The notes: generated by a model from the sequence alone, not told the origin. A stretch of 64,000 nucleotides of DNA from an uncultured Arcanobacterium sp. (GCA_958428545.1 CAUAGM010000007.1:1-64000), one strand, 5' to 3'. Counted from the first letter of the stretch, positions 44,864 to 55,200 are shown. Numbers and translations: made by a program.

Positions 44864-46273
44864 ATGAAGTTTCATTTGATCGGCATCGGTGGCTCAGGTA
44901 TGAGTGTCGTGGCTGAGCTGCTGCTTGCTGGCGGGCATATCGTTTCTGGTTCTGATCGAGAGCATACGAAACTTACTGATGCTTTAGCTGCTGCTGGAGC
45001 AGAGATTTTTACTGGGCATTCTTCGGCTAATGTTGCAGATGACGCGGTTGTTGTTGTTTCCTCGGCTATTAAAGATTCCAATCCTGAATTGGCAATTGCG
45101 CGTGCTCGTAAGCAGCGAATTATGCATCGTTCTCAAGCATTGGCTTATATAGCGCGTGATAAAGATTTTGTGGCGGTGGCAGGTACGCATGGCAAGACCT
45201 CCACCTCTTCGATGTTGGCGCTGGCTTTGGAATCGTTGGGTAAAGATCCTTCACGTGCGATTGGTGGAGAACTGGTTGGAGGATTGCCTGGAGGATATCT
45301 TGGAGCAGGTAGGATATTTGTAGCTGAAGCCGATGAATCGGATGAATCTTTTCTTAACTACGAGCCTAGAGTTGCTGTCGTTACTAATGTGGAAGCGGAT
45401 CATCTGGATCATTACGGCACGCAAGAGGCAGTGGCACAGGCTTTTGTGAGTTTTTCTCACTGCTTGCTGCCTCAGGGAGTTTTGATTTGTTGCAGTGACG
45501 ATGCGGGCGCTAGATCATTAGCTCAGCAGGCGCTCTGTGAGGGTGTGCGAGTGCTTACGTATGGCAGGCACGTTGCGCCCGAGAAGATGAATGCGTACGG
45601 CAGCCTATATTCTGGGCATGTTTTGGTGCAGGATAAAGAAAAAGCAGAAGATGGGTTTTTTAACGCTGCTGAGCTGATCTATAACGGCAAGACATACGAG
45701 CTGCAGCTGCGTGTGCCAGGAAGTCATATGCTGCTTAATGCGGCTGCCGCATGGGCGGTTGGAGTGGAGCTTGGTGAAGACGGGGCAGCGATGGCTCAAG
45801 CGCTTGCAGAATTTCGAGGAGCTAAGCGGCGATTTGAATTGTTGGGTGTTGCTGGTGGCGTGATGGTGATTGACGATTATGCTCATCATCCCACTGAAGT
45901 TGCTGTGACGATTCGTACCGCACGAGATGTAACTCAGGGAAGAGTGCACGTGCTTTTTCAGCCGCTCACGTATGCTCGCACTAAAATTTTTGCTGAAGAT
46001 TTTGCTCGTGAACTTTCGCTGGCCGATAGGGTTGTGGTGACTCACGTATATTCTTCTCGTGATACCTTGGCAGATGGTGCGCAAGGTGATGCCATTGCTG
46101 ATCTTCTGCCTTGTGCTATTTTTGAGCCAGATGAGCATGCTGTGCTGCAAGAGCTGATGAAAGGGCTCCATGCAGGAGATATCGCTATTATGCTTGGTCC
46201 TAAAGTGCGAACGCTCGGTGTGCAGTTGCTGGATGTATTGGCTAGTTCTGCTCTATCCTCAGGGGAGAACTGA
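44864..46273 (+). CDS. murC: UDP-N-acetylmuramate--L-alanine ligase
   Basis: MurC adds L-Ala to UDP-MurNAc. The 469-residue Mur ligase has the N-terminal FHLIGIGGSGMS, the ATP loop AGTHGKTSTSSM, EADESDESFLNY and DDYAHHPTEV. Its stop overlaps the ftsQ ATG by one base. Confidence 0.95.
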   Translation: MKFHLIGIGGSGMSVVAELLLAGGHIVSGSDREHTKLTDALAAAGAEIFTGHSSANVADDAVVVVSSAIKDSNPELAIARARKQRIMHRSQALAYIARDKDFVAVAGTHGKTSTSSMLALALESLGKDPSRAIGGELVGGLPGGYLGAGRIFVAEADESDESFLNYEPRVAVVTNVEADHLDHYGTQEAVAQAFVSFSHCLLPQGVLICCSDDAGARSLAQQALCEGVRVLTYGRHVAPEKMNAYGSLYSGHVLVQDKEKAEDGFFNAAELIYNGKTYELQLRVPGSHMLLNAAAAWAVGVELGEDGAAMAQALAEFRGAKRRFELLGVAGGVMVIDDYAHHPTEVAVTIRTARDVTQGRVHVLFQPLTYARTKIFAEDFARELSLADRVVVTHVYSSRDTLADGAQGDAIADLLPCAIFEPDEHAVLQELMKGLHAGDIAIMLGPKVRTLGVQLLDVLASSALSSGEN

Positions 46274-47043
46274 TGGCTGGCTCTTTGCACGTATCTGCGG
46301 TGAGTGCTCTCAGTGAGCGTTTACGTGAAAAGAAGCGTCACAAGCGCCGAGTTTTGCTGCGTAAAGCGGCGATCGCAGCTGGAGTGCTGGTATTAGTTGG
46401 CGCAGGTGTGTGGCTTATATATTTTTCTCCGTTCTTTCGTTTCTCACTAAGCAGCACTGTGATTGAAGGCGTAGACGGCGCTTCGATTGTGCAGCGAACA
46501 GATGTGAATCATGTGCTTGAGCGGCATACAGGGCGTCCGCTGATTTCTATGAATATGGGCAAGCTTGCCGAAGAATTGCAGGAAATTCCCGAGGTGGCTC
46601 AAGCTGAAGCTCATGTGCGTCTGCCGAGAACTGTAGTGGTGAAGCTGATGGCGCAGATACCTGTTGTGTGCGTGGGGACGCGAGATGCGTGTACGGCGCT
46701 TGCCGAAGACGGCTCTGTGTTGCGTATTCCCGATGAGCAGAAAGCAGAGCTGCCGATGTTGATTCTTGCTGATTCTGAGATTACTAATGCTCAGGCAATG
46801 GAGGTTGTTGCTCAGGCAAGAGCTGAGATAGATTCATCGATTCTTGCTCAGATTTCTCAATATTCGGTCACGTCGAGTAAGCAACTCACGTTTACACTGC
46901 AAAGCGGTGCACACGTTAAGTGGGGCACCATAAGCGAGAGCGCACAAAAGAATAAAATTCTCGCAGTTCTTCTTACCGAGAAACATGATCTTTATGATGT
47001 CTCGATTCCTTCTGCGCCTGTGACGCGCGATGAAAAGCACTGA
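46273..47043 (+). CDS. ftsQ: Cell-division protein FtsQ (POTRA domain)
   Basis: This 256-residue bitopic protein has a basic cytoplasmic N-terminus, one membrane helix (residues about 37-58) and a POTRA domain (FSLSSTVIEGVDGASIVQRTDV) followed by the FtsQ beta domain. It links FtsL/FtsB to other divisome parts. The position before ftsZ confirms the call. Confidence 0.92.
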   Translation: MAGSLHVSAVSALSERLREKKRHKRRVLLRKAAIAAGVLVLVGAGVWLIYFSPFFRFSLSSTVIEGVDGASIVQRTDVNHVLERHTGRPLISMNMGKLAEELQEIPEVAQAEAHVRLPRTVVVKLMAQIPVVCVGTRDACTALAEDGSVLRIPDEQKAELPMLILADSEITNAQAMEVVAQARAEIDSSILAQISQYSVTSSKQLTFTLQSGAHVKWGTISESAQKNKILAVLLTEKHDLYDVSIPSAPVTRDEKH

Positions 47044-47380
47044 ATGTAACGTAATGTAATGAATATAGCGGTGCCCTACCTCGATTCCTTTTGTGCCAAT
47101 GGGAAGGCTCTAAGAGACGGTAGAGGCGAAGTGTTTATCACACACGTCCTTTTGCGCGTAGGGAACTAATTTTTGGTGACGATCTGGCTTTTGCTGCGGC
47201 GTAGCGTTCTAGTTTGTGTTCTGCATGCCAGCATTCTCGTGCTGTGTGCTAGTAACTTTTTCTAATTCGCAACACGCCCCTCGATATTGTTGAATTATTT
47301 CCGCTACGTCTCTAACTTGTGGGCGAACGGATATACAAAATACTTCAAGTATTACTTGAGCTTTTGAGAGGGCATCTCCG
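47044..47380. other. 337-bp gap between ftsQ and ftsZ, likely holding ftsZ promoters
   Basis: There is no gene here. ftsZ is usually driven by its own promoters from this gap. I see short GTAATGTAAT repeats just after ftsQ and the palindrome at 47345, but no -35/-10 pair I would defend. Confidence 0.4.
47345..47359. promoter_or_regulatory. Perfect 15-bp palindrome in the ftsZ leader
   Basis: TCAAGTA-T-TACTTGA lies 21 bp before the ftsZ start and just upstream of its ribosome-binding site GAGAGGG. It could be a repressor site or a small RNA hairpin affecting ftsZ expression. The binding factor is unknown. Confidence 0.45.
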
Positions 47381-48580
47381 ATGGATTTTTTCAAAAATAC
47401 AGCCAAAATTAAGGTTGTGGGTGTTGGTGGCGGTGGCGTCAATGCTATCGACCGTATGATTCAAGATGGTCTGGCTGGTGTCGATTTCATCGCGGTGAAT
47501 ACGGATGCCCAAAGTTTGGCTAAATCTGAGGCTGAAACAAAAATCGATATTGGTCGTGATGTATCTTCAGGCTTGGGTGCTGGCGCTGATCCTAGTGTGG
47601 GGCAGCGCGCAGCAGAAGAAAATATCGATCTTGTTCGAGAGACACTCCAAGATGCCGATATGGTGTTTGTGGCAGCAGGTGAAGGCGGCGGCACTGGCAC
47701 AGGTGCGGCGCCTGTCGTTGCGAAAGTTGCTCGCGATCTTGGCGCTCTGACAGTCGGAGTCGTCACCCGCCCATTCGGCTTCGAAGGCACGCAGCGTATG
47801 CGCAATGCCAATTCAGGTATTTCAGAACTGCGCGATGCTGTGGATGCGCTAATCGTGATCCCAAATGATCGTCTGCTCGAATATTCAGAGACGGATATCG
47901 GTATTATTGAGGCGTTCCGTAAGGCAGATGAAGTGTTGCAAAACGGCGTCAGAGGTATTTCGGATCTCATCACGAATGCAGGCATCGTTAATCTCGATTT
48001 CGCTGATGTGAAAACGATTATGAAAAATGCTGGAACTGCTCTTATGGGTCTAGGCTCAGCCACGGGAGTAGATCGTTGTTTGCGTGCCACAGAAAACGCT
48101 ATTGAATCACCGCTTCTCGAAGCGCGTATTGAAGGGGCGCATGGCGTTTTGATGCAGTTCAAGGCTGCTACGGATCTTGGTATGAGAGAATATGGGGAAG
48201 CAGCTCAGCTCGTTAAAGAGATGGTGGATCCAAATGCCAACATTATTGTCGGATTCATGCCCGATGAATCTCTCGGCGATGAGGTGTACGTTACGGTAAT
48301 TGCCGCTGGTTTTGATGAGAGTAACGATTATCTGCTCGCGTCGTCAGCGCCTGCCGCTGCAAAGCATGCTGAGGCAGCACCGCTTTCTGTGCCGCGCGTT
48401 GACGAGCCGTCGGCAGATGATCTGGCACGCCAGTCCCATGTATCAGCGCCGCTTTCCGCACAGCAGGAGCAAGCTTCGCATGGATTTGCTCCCGATCCTG
48501 TGCCAGCAGTCTTCGAGGATGAAAATGAGCATAAGCGCCCAGATTTAGATATTCCTCCTTTCCTTTTCGGAGAAGACTGA
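47381..48580 (+). CDS. ftsZ: Cell-division GTPase FtsZ
   Basis: FtsZ polymerises into the division ring. The 399-residue protein has the tubulin signature GGGTGTG at 102-108, VVGVGGGGVNAI near the start and NAGTALMGLGSA. After a variable linker comes the C-terminal peptide LDIPPFLFGED, the expected docking site for SepF. sepF follows 101 bp later; the pgeF and yggS-type genes common between ftsZ and sepF in related phyla members are absent. Confidence 0.97.
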   Translation: MDFFKNTAKIKVVGVGGGGVNAIDRMIQDGLAGVDFIAVNTDAQSLAKSEAETKIDIGRDVSSGLGAGADPSVGQRAAEENIDLVRETLQDADMVFVAAGEGGGTGTGAAPVVAKVARDLGALTVGVVTRPFGFEGTQRMRNANSGISELRDAVDALIVIPNDRLLEYSETDIGIIEAFRKADEVLQNGVRGISDLITNAGIVNLDFADVKTIMKNAGTALMGLGSATGVDRCLRATENAIESPLLEARIEGAHGVLMQFKAATDLGMREYGEAAQLVKEMVDPNANIIVGFMPDESLGDEVYVTVIAAGFDESNDYLLASSAPAAAKHAEAAPLSVPRVDEPSADDLARQSHVSAPLSAQQEQASHGFAPDPVPAVFEDENEHKRPDLDIPPFLFGED

Positions 48581-48681
48581 TCCCTCTATCGTCACGCAGA
48601 TAGGCAACACGCCGAAGTAAATACGGCACCTTTGCCTCTGATTTTAATAGTGTAAGAAGAGCGTATGAAGGGAGCACTCTC

Positions 48682-49095
48682 ATGGGTTTTTTAGATAAAC
48701 TCAGCGGTCGTGTGGCTGCATTCGATCCTGTAGATGACTATGAGTATCCAGAAGCTGAAGAGCAATATAACGACTATTACGGCGAAGAGGAAGTAGTCTC
48801 ACCCATACACTCTATAGATCAGGGTGACGTTGCTCGAATCGTTACAGTGTGGGTTGCTTCCTACAAAGAAATCCGTGATTTTGCGGTGGAATTCCGCGAA
48901 GGTTTACCGGTGATTTTGAACCTTTCTGAGGCTCCTGATGATGAGCGTGCCCGTATCGTCGATTTTGCTCTCGGTTTGTGCTTCGGCTTGGAAGGTATGT
49001 TCTCGCGTATTTCTGAAGATGTATTTCTTTTGACGCCGCGTTCTGTGAAACTTGATTCTCGTGGTTCAGATGAGAGCCATGATTTCACACGATAG
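48682..49095 (+). CDS. sepF: Cell-division protein SepF
   Basis: SepF tethers FtsZ to the membrane in actinobacteria. The 137-residue protein has an N-terminal amphipathic start (MGFLDKLSGRVAAF), an acidic linker and the SepF core (SYKEIRDFAVEFREGLPVILNLS, then ARIVDFALGLCFGLEG and FLLTPRSV). Its length is on the short side but all of the core is present. Confidence 0.93.
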   Translation: MGFLDKLSGRVAAFDPVDDYEYPEAEEQYNDYYGEEEVVSPIHSIDQGDVARIVTVWVASYKEIRDFAVEFREGLPVILNLSEAPDDERARIVDFALGLCFGLEGMFSRISEDVFLLTPRSVKLDSRGSDESHDFTR

Positions 49096-49110
49096 ATTTT
49101 AGGGTGAGAG

Positions 49111-49410
49111 TTGTACTTTATCGCAGTACTTATTTTCCAGCTGTGCAGGCTCTATACGTATGTGCTCATTGCGCGAGTAATTCTCGATTTTGTGCAGATT
49201 TTTAAGCCTGATTGGCGTCCGCAAGGTCTTATTCTCTTACTTGCCCGAGCTGTATATATTGTGACGGATCCTCCTCTTTGTTTTCTTGCGAGATATATTC
49301 CTCCGTTACGTATGGGCGGGGTTGCTTTCGATGTAGGCTTTGTAGTGCTCTATTTCGCTGTACAGCTTGTGCAGTTTGCTGCACATTTTCTTGCGGTGCT
49401 AGTGCGCTGA
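49111..49410 (+). CDS. YggT family membrane protein
   Basis: This 99-residue protein has two or three membrane helices and the YggT pattern YVLIARVILDFV followed by VTDPPLCFLARYIPPLRMGGVAFD. The start is TTG with AGGGTGAG upstream. YggT proteins lie between sepF and divIVA across Gram-positives and are linked to division and osmotic stress; the biochemical role is not established. Confidence 0.87.
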   Translation: MYFIAVLIFQLCRLYTYVLIARVILDFVQIFKPDWRPQGLILLLARAVYIVTDPPLCFLARYIPPLRMGGVAFDVGFVVLYFAVQLVQFAAHFLAVLVR

Positions 49411-49851
49411 GGCAGAGCTGTGCATCTATAGACTGCAAAGTCTGAGAGTGTGCGAAGTTGTCGCCCTTGCCCCCCCCCCGAGGTTTTGCTCATACAAATG
49501 GAGAATTCTGTGCATGTGTATGGGTATTGGTGAGTGAGTATGTGCATCTAACGATGTACAGCAGGTACGAAGGATTCCAAATTTGAAACCGTCTGCAACA
49601 ATCCGTGACACGTTTCAAACACCAGTTAAAAGATGGCTATGTTGTCGCTATGATCCACGAGGCTGCGTATAGAGAAGAAAGAGGGGGCTTGAAAGTTTGC
49701 TGGCTCGTTCTCTCTGGTGCAGATGTGAAAAAATGTAAAGACTGTGAAAATTTCGTAGTCTTTAACATCGCAGTGTATAAATGTGGTAATAATAGTGCTG
49801 TACAAAAGCGTGCAATGAATGCGCGCCCGATAGCGAAAATGAGGTACAACT
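49411..49851. other. 441-bp gap before divIVA with a poly-C tract
   Basis: No gene is supported. An open frame at 49605-49874 runs into divIVA out of frame and has no family resemblance. The gap must hold the divIVA promoter. It contains a 10-base C run at 49470. Confidence 0.4.
49470..49479. repeat. Homopolymer of ten C residues
   Basis: A run of 10 C, preceded by CGCCCTTG and followed by GAGG, lies 373 bp upstream of divIVA. No other homopolymer of this length was noticed in the window. Such tracts slip easily in replication and sequencing. Confidence 0.85.
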
Positions 49852-50445
49852 ATGGCTATGCTGACGGAACATGACGTCGTCAATATGCGCTTCAAGGAAC
49901 CGCCACGTGTCGAAAATGGCTATGACCAAGATGAAGTAGATGATTTTCTCGATCTTGTTGCAGAAACTATCGCACAATTGACGAAGAGCAAGAATGATCT
50001 GGAAGCTGAGCTTCAAGCTGCAAAGGCTCGTATTACCGAGCTTGAGCATACTGCCGGTGCCGCTCCAGCCGCGTCAGATTCTGCTGAATCATTTACCGAT
50101 CCTAATTCTGGTGAGGCTGCTAATGCGACAGGTGTTTTGGCTCTCGCACAGAAACTTCACGATGAATATGTCTCCAATGGCAAAGCTGAATCTTCGCGCA
50201 TGATTAGCGAGGCGGAAGCAGAGCGCACACGTATTATCAACGAGATGAATGCTGAGCGTGATCGCATTGCTCGTGAAACAGAAGATCACAAAAACGCAGT
50301 GCTGACGAAACTCGATGAAGATCGCATGGCGATGGAGCGCAAAATTTCCGATCTGCGTGATTTTGAGCGCGATTATCGCGGGCGTTTGAAGGGATATCTC
50401 GAGTCTTTGCTCCACAACGTCGATACGTCTGATCAGCAAAACTAA
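49852..50445 (+). CDS. divIVA: Polar growth and division-site protein DivIVA (Wag31)
   Basis: DivIVA marks negatively curved membrane and directs polar wall growth in actinobacteria. The 197-residue protein has the N-terminal membrane-binding domain (LTEHDVVNMRFKEPP, GYDQDEVDDFLD), then two coiled-coil stretches (residues about 28-65 and 105-190) separated by an Ala/Ser/Pro linker. GAGGT precedes the ATG. Confidence 0.95.
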   Translation: MAMLTEHDVVNMRFKEPPRVENGYDQDEVDDFLDLVAETIAQLTKSKNDLEAELQAAKARITELEHTAGAAPAASDSAESFTDPNSGEAANATGVLALAQKLHDEYVSNGKAESSRMISEAEAERTRIINEMNAERDRIARETEDHKNAVLTKLDEDRMAMERKISDLRDFERDYRGRLKGYLESLLHNVDTSDQQN

Positions 50446-50487
50446 TTCTTTTTCTTGCGTGGGCAGTAGTTCACGTATAAAAATTTT

Positions 50488-50531
50488 CAGATGCCCCGAG
50501 CTGAACCGTATGGTTTAGCTCGGGGCATCTG
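50488..50531 (+). terminator. 20-bp hairpin between divIVA and lspA
   Basis: CAGATGCCCCGAGCTGAACC pairs with 50512-50531 with a single G-T wobble and a GTAT loop. No T run follows on the plus strand, while AAAATTTTT lies on the other side, so it may terminate minus-strand transcription or act as an RNA structure in the lspA leader. The structure itself is certain, its role is not. Confidence 0.6.
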
Positions 50532-50557
50532 GCATATCTGTGTATCCTTAGAGAGTG

Positions 50558-51283
50558 ATGAAAACAAAACAACAGTTGGTGCTTGTGTGGCTCCTCGTCT
50601 GCGTGCTTGTGCTTCTCGATCAGATCACAAAAAACTGGGCAGTTGCAGCATTGGGTTCGCAGCAGCGTATGATTCTTGGAAACCTTCTTTCGTTTAAGCT
50701 TGTCTATAATTCTGGAGCGGCATTTTCTCTTGGTGCTAATACCACATGGATATTCACTCTTATTGCTTTTGCGGCATGTGTTGCTCTTCCGATACTCATG
50801 TGGCGCTCTCGCCGCTTTTCTTCTCGCCTCATACTCGGTGTGATATGGGCTGGTGCTCTCGGCAATCTTATTGACCGCCTATTTCGCGCGCCTGGATACG
50901 GGCAAGGGCACGTCGTTGATTTCATCAACTACTGTGATTTTTTTGTAGGCAACGTAGCTGATATTGAGCTTGTTGTTGGAGCTGCCGGCCTTATTCTCAT
51001 GGAATTCTTTCTATCTCGCTCACAGCAGGAGCCATCTGCTGGGCAAATAGGCGGGGAGGGTTCTGATCACAGCATGTGCAGTGAGAGCAAGCGCGTTGAA
51101 ATAGTGAGCACTCACAAGAGCGATTCTGAGCCAAAATGTAGCGATGCTTCAACACATACTCAGAGAGTTCCTGCTGAGGATGCGTACGCAGAGACTGCGT
51201 CTGTTGAGAGTATGCGCACGGATCTAAAGATACATCGCGGCAGTGATGCCGATATGTTCTCAGAGGATTATTCACATGAGTAA
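50558..51283 (+). CDS. lspA: Lipoprotein signal peptidase with extended C-terminal tail
   Basis: Signal peptidase II cleaves prolipoproteins in the membrane. The ATG is one codon after a possible GTG. Residues 1-150 hold four membrane helices and the catalytic aspartates Asp106 (GNLIDRL) and Asp135 (NVADIE). The remaining roughly 85 residues form a hydrophilic Ser/Asp/Glu-rich tail not needed by the family. The stop overlaps the next gene by 8 bp. Confidence 0.93.
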   Translation: MKTKQQLVLVWLLVCVLVLLDQITKNWAVAALGSQQRMILGNLLSFKLVYNSGAAFSLGANTTWIFTLIAFAACVALPILMWRSRRFSSRLILGVIWAGALGNLIDRLFRAPGYGQGHVVDFINYCDFFVGNVADIELVVGAAGLILMEFFLSRSQQEPSAGQIGGEGSDHSMCSESKRVEIVSTHKSDSEPKCSDASTHTQRVPAEDAYAETASVESMRTDLKIHRGSDADMFSEDYSHE

Positions 51284-52205
51284 ACGGGTGTATGCAGTAC
51301 CGCCAGATTTTGTGGGTGAGCGGCTCGATATTGTTCTTTCAAGTATGACGGGTCTATCCCGTTCTTCCGTTAAGAACCTCATTGATATCGGATGTGTGTG
51401 GGCAGATGGAGCTGCGGTTAATAAAGCCTCGCAGCGTGTGCTCGCCAATCAGCTGCTTGAAATTGAGTTGGTGACGCCAGCTCCCTGCGAACCTCGTCCA
51501 ACACCTGTTGAAGGGCTTGCCGTTATCTATGAAGATGACGATCTTGTCGTGGTAGATAAGCCAGCGGGAGTGGCAGCGCATCCCTCTCTTAATTTTGAAG
51601 GGCCAGATGTTTTAGGTGCTCTGCTCGCTTCTGGGCGGCGTCTGAGCGAGTATGGTCCGCCTGAACGAAAAGGAATTGTGCATCGTCTCGATGTGGGGAC
51701 GACAGGTTGTATGGTGATCGCCAAGTCTGAGCTGGCGTATTCGGTGTTGAAGCAAGCATTTCGAGATAGAACCGTCACCAAAATATATCATGCGCTCGTG
51801 CAGGGGCATCCAGATCCTTTGAGTGGCACAATTGAGGCGCCGATTGTGCGTGATCGTCGGCATGAATGGAAAATGGCAATCGGGGAGAGCGGCAAGCATT
51901 CCGTCACTCACTACGATACGCTTGAGGTTATGCCTGGAGCTGCGTTGCTCAATGTGCATTTAGAGACGGGGCGCACTCATCAGATTCGCGTACACATGGC
52001 CGCAATCCATCATCCTTGTGTGGGCGATGATATGTATGGAGCTGATAGTAGGCTTAGTGCGCGCATTGGATTATCTCGTCAATGGCTTCATGCTGTGACG
52101 TTAGGGTTTACTCATCCGCGCAGCCGAGAATTTGTGGAATTTCATTCTGCTTATCCGTATGATCTTCAGCACGCGCTCGATAGTATGCGTGTATGTGCCC
52201 AGTAG
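51276..52205 (+). CDS. rluD: RluA/RluD-family 23S rRNA pseudouridine synthase
   Basis: The ATG of MSKRVYAVPP has AGAGGA upstream and overlaps lspA; 309 residues. An S4 RNA-binding domain (RLDIVLSSMTGLSRSSVKNLI) is followed by the catalytic domain with HRLDVGTTG (catalytic Asp) and GRTHQIRVHM. RluD modifies helix 69 of 23S rRNA; family membership is certain, exact target site is by analogy. The order lspA-rluD-dnaE is common. Confidence 0.88.
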   Translation: MSKRVYAVPPDFVGERLDIVLSSMTGLSRSSVKNLIDIGCVWADGAAVNKASQRVLANQLLEIELVTPAPCEPRPTPVEGLAVIYEDDDLVVVDKPAGVAAHPSLNFEGPDVLGALLASGRRLSEYGPPERKGIVHRLDVGTTGCMVIAKSELAYSVLKQAFRDRTVTKIYHALVQGHPDPLSGTIEAPIVRDRRHEWKMAIGESGKHSVTHYDTLEVMPGAALLNVHLETGRTHQIRVHMAAIHHPCVGDDMYGADSRLSARIGLSRQWLHAVTLGFTHPRSREFVEFHSAYPYDLQHALDSMRVCAQ

Positions 52206-52265
52206 TGGCAAACAGGCGATAAGTGCTTCTATTTTTCGGTATTTTTATCCAAGAGGCTTTGTAAA

Positions 52266-55200
52266 GTGGTAGGTATGAAGGCGACAAACGATTTTGCTCA
52301 TTTGCATGTGCACACCGATTATTCTTTGCTGGATGGCGCTGCAAAAATTCAGAAACTTGTGAACGAAGTAGCTGCGCAGGAGCAGAGCGCTGTAGCAATT
52401 ACGGATCATGGCTATCTGTTTGGTGCCTATGATTTTTGGCGTACAGCAAAAAAAGCTGGGGTGAAGCCGATTATTGGTTTAGAGGCATATATGACTCCCG
52501 GTACCTCGCGTTTTGATCGTACTCGCGTGCACTGGGGGCGTAGTGATCAGCGTGCCGATGACGTCTCTGCTTCAGGGGCCTACACGCATATGACGCTGCT
52601 GAGCGAAAACAATACGGGCATGCATAATCTTTTCCGTATCGGTTCGAGAGCGTCGCTCGATGGTCAGTTTGGAAAATGGCCGCGTATGGATAGAGATCTG
52701 CTAGAGACCTATCATAAAGGGCTGATTGGTACGGCTGGATGCCCGTCGGGGGAGATTCAGACAAGACTTCGTCTAGGGCAGAAAGAGGAGGCATACAAGG
52801 CTGCTGGAGAGCTTCAAGATATTTTCGGCAAAGATAATTTCTTTGTGGAGCTTATGGATCACGGTATCGAGATTGAAAAGCGAGTGCAGCAGGATCTTAT
52901 CGAATTAGCACGGGCTATCGGTGCGCCAATTATTGCCACAAACGATTCGCATTACGTGAGGCGTGAGGACAACCATGTGCAAGACGCCATGCTGTGTATT
53001 AACTCTGGATCTACTCTTAACGATCCTAATCGTTTTAAATTTGATGGCGAGGGCTATTATTTGCGCTCAACTGAGGAAATGAACCGTCTATTTGAGGATC
53101 TTCCTGAGGCGTGTGCTAATACTTTGCTCATTGCGGAGCGTTGTAACGTCAGTTTCCAGACGACGAATGAAGGCGCAAACTATATGCCGAGTTTCCCTGT
53201 GCCTGAGGGAGAAGATGAAACCTCGTGGTTTATTCGTGAAGTTGAGAGGGGCTTGCACGAGCGTTTCGGAGAGGTCATTCCCGATCATGTGCGAACGCGC
53301 GCAGATTATGAGGTGGGCGTGATTGTACAGATGGGATTTCCTGGATACTTCTTGGTGGTTGCAGATTATATTGATTGGGCGCGCACAAGCGGGATTAGAG
53401 TTGGTCCTGGGCGTGGTTCGGGAGCTGGATCGATGGTGGCGTATGCCCTTGGGATCACTCAGCTTGATCCAATTAAGCACGATCTCCTCTTTGAACGTTT
53501 TTTGAATCCTGAGCGTGTGAGTATGCCGGATATCGATGTAGATTTTGACGATCGTCGGCGCCCGGAAGTTATTCAGTATGTTGAAGAAAAATACGGGAAA
53601 GATAAAGTTTCACAGGTTGTCACATTCGGCACGATTAAAGCGAAACAAGCTCTTAAAGATTCTGCTCGCGTATTGGGTTATCCTTTCGAGATGGGGGATC
53701 GGCTCACGAAAGCTATGCCGCCTGCAGTGATGGGTAAAGATATTCCTGTGAACGAAATGTTCAATAAGGAGCATTCACGCTATGCGGAGGCCACAGAGTT
53801 TCGCAGCTTGATCGAAAGTGATGGGGATGCTCGAAAAGTTTATGATCTGGCGACTGGTCTGGAGGGGCTGGTGCGTCAGACTGGTGTGCATGCGTGTGCC
53901 GTCATTATGAGTAGTGAGCCGCTCACTGACGTTATCCCTGTGATGCTCAATGCTAAAGATAATATTGTGCTCACGCAGTTCGAATACCCGCAGTGCGAGG
54001 AACTTGGTCTGATTAAGATGGATTTTTTAGGCCTATCAAACCTCACGACTATCAATGATACTTTGCTCAATGTGGCAGCAAACGGCGCTGAAGCTCCCGA
54101 TATTGATAATGTGGCTCTCGATGATCCGCTCACATTTGAACTTCTTGGACGCGGTGAGACGCTGGGCGTGTTTCAGCTTGAAGGCAGCGGTATGCGTACC
54201 CTTCTCAAGCAGATGAAAGCAGACTGTTTTGATGATATTTCTGCTGTTTCTGCGCTCTATCGTCCAGGGCCGATGGGTGCAAATTCGCATACTAACTATG
54301 CGTTGCGAAAAACTGGTATGCAGGAGATAACTCCGATTCACCCAGAACTTGCCGAACCGCTTAAAGATATTCTCTCAGGCACATACGGTCTTATCGTCTT
54401 CCAAGAGCAGGTGATGAAAATTGCTCAGAAAGTTGCGAGTTTCTCCCTTGGGCAAGCCGATATGCTGCGTAAAGCTATGGGTAAGAAAAAGGCTGATGTA
54501 CTGGCAAAGCAGTTTGATGGTTTTGCTGCTGGCATGCGCGAGAATGGTTATTCGCCAGAGTGCATTCAAACACTGTGGGATATTCTCGTGCCCTTTGCAT
54601 CTTATGCGTTTAATAAATCTCATTCAGAAGCGTATGCTCTCGTTGCCTATCAAACGGCATATCTTAAGGCACATCACCCTGTAGAGTTTATGGCAGCGCT
54701 GCTTGCAACAAACAAAGGCAAAGTAGATAAAATTGCGGCATATCTTGCTGAATGCCGTCGCATGGGGATTGCCGTTCTCGTGCCTGATGTGAATGAATCT
54801 CGAGCCAACTATTGGGCGATTGGCGATGAAATTCGTGTAGGCTTGAGCGGTGTTAAAAACGTCGGGGCAGCTGTTGTTGATGCTATTATTCAAGCCCGTG
54901 AAGAAAAAGGTACTTTTACAAGTTTTCAAGATTTCTTAGATAAAGTTCCTGTGCAGGTGTGCAATAAACGCGCGCTTGAGTGTCTCATTAAAGCTGGTGC
55001 TTTCGATTCCTTAGGTAATACACGCCGATCATTGCTCAGCGTTATGGAAGACGCTGTTGATGCTGTGGTTCCTATTAAACGTAACGAAGCTGCTGGGCAG
55101 TTTGATCTCTTTGGTGGTTTAGGAGCAGATCGGGAGTGTACGTTTAGCGTTGAGGTGCCAGATCTTCCCGATTGGGAGAAGCGCCAAAAGCTCAATATTG

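Noticed and set aside
49605..49874. An 89-codon open frame before divIVA
   Set aside because: It overlaps the divIVA start in another frame, lacks a ribosome-binding site and has no recognisable features, though CKDCENF hints at a CxxC pair.
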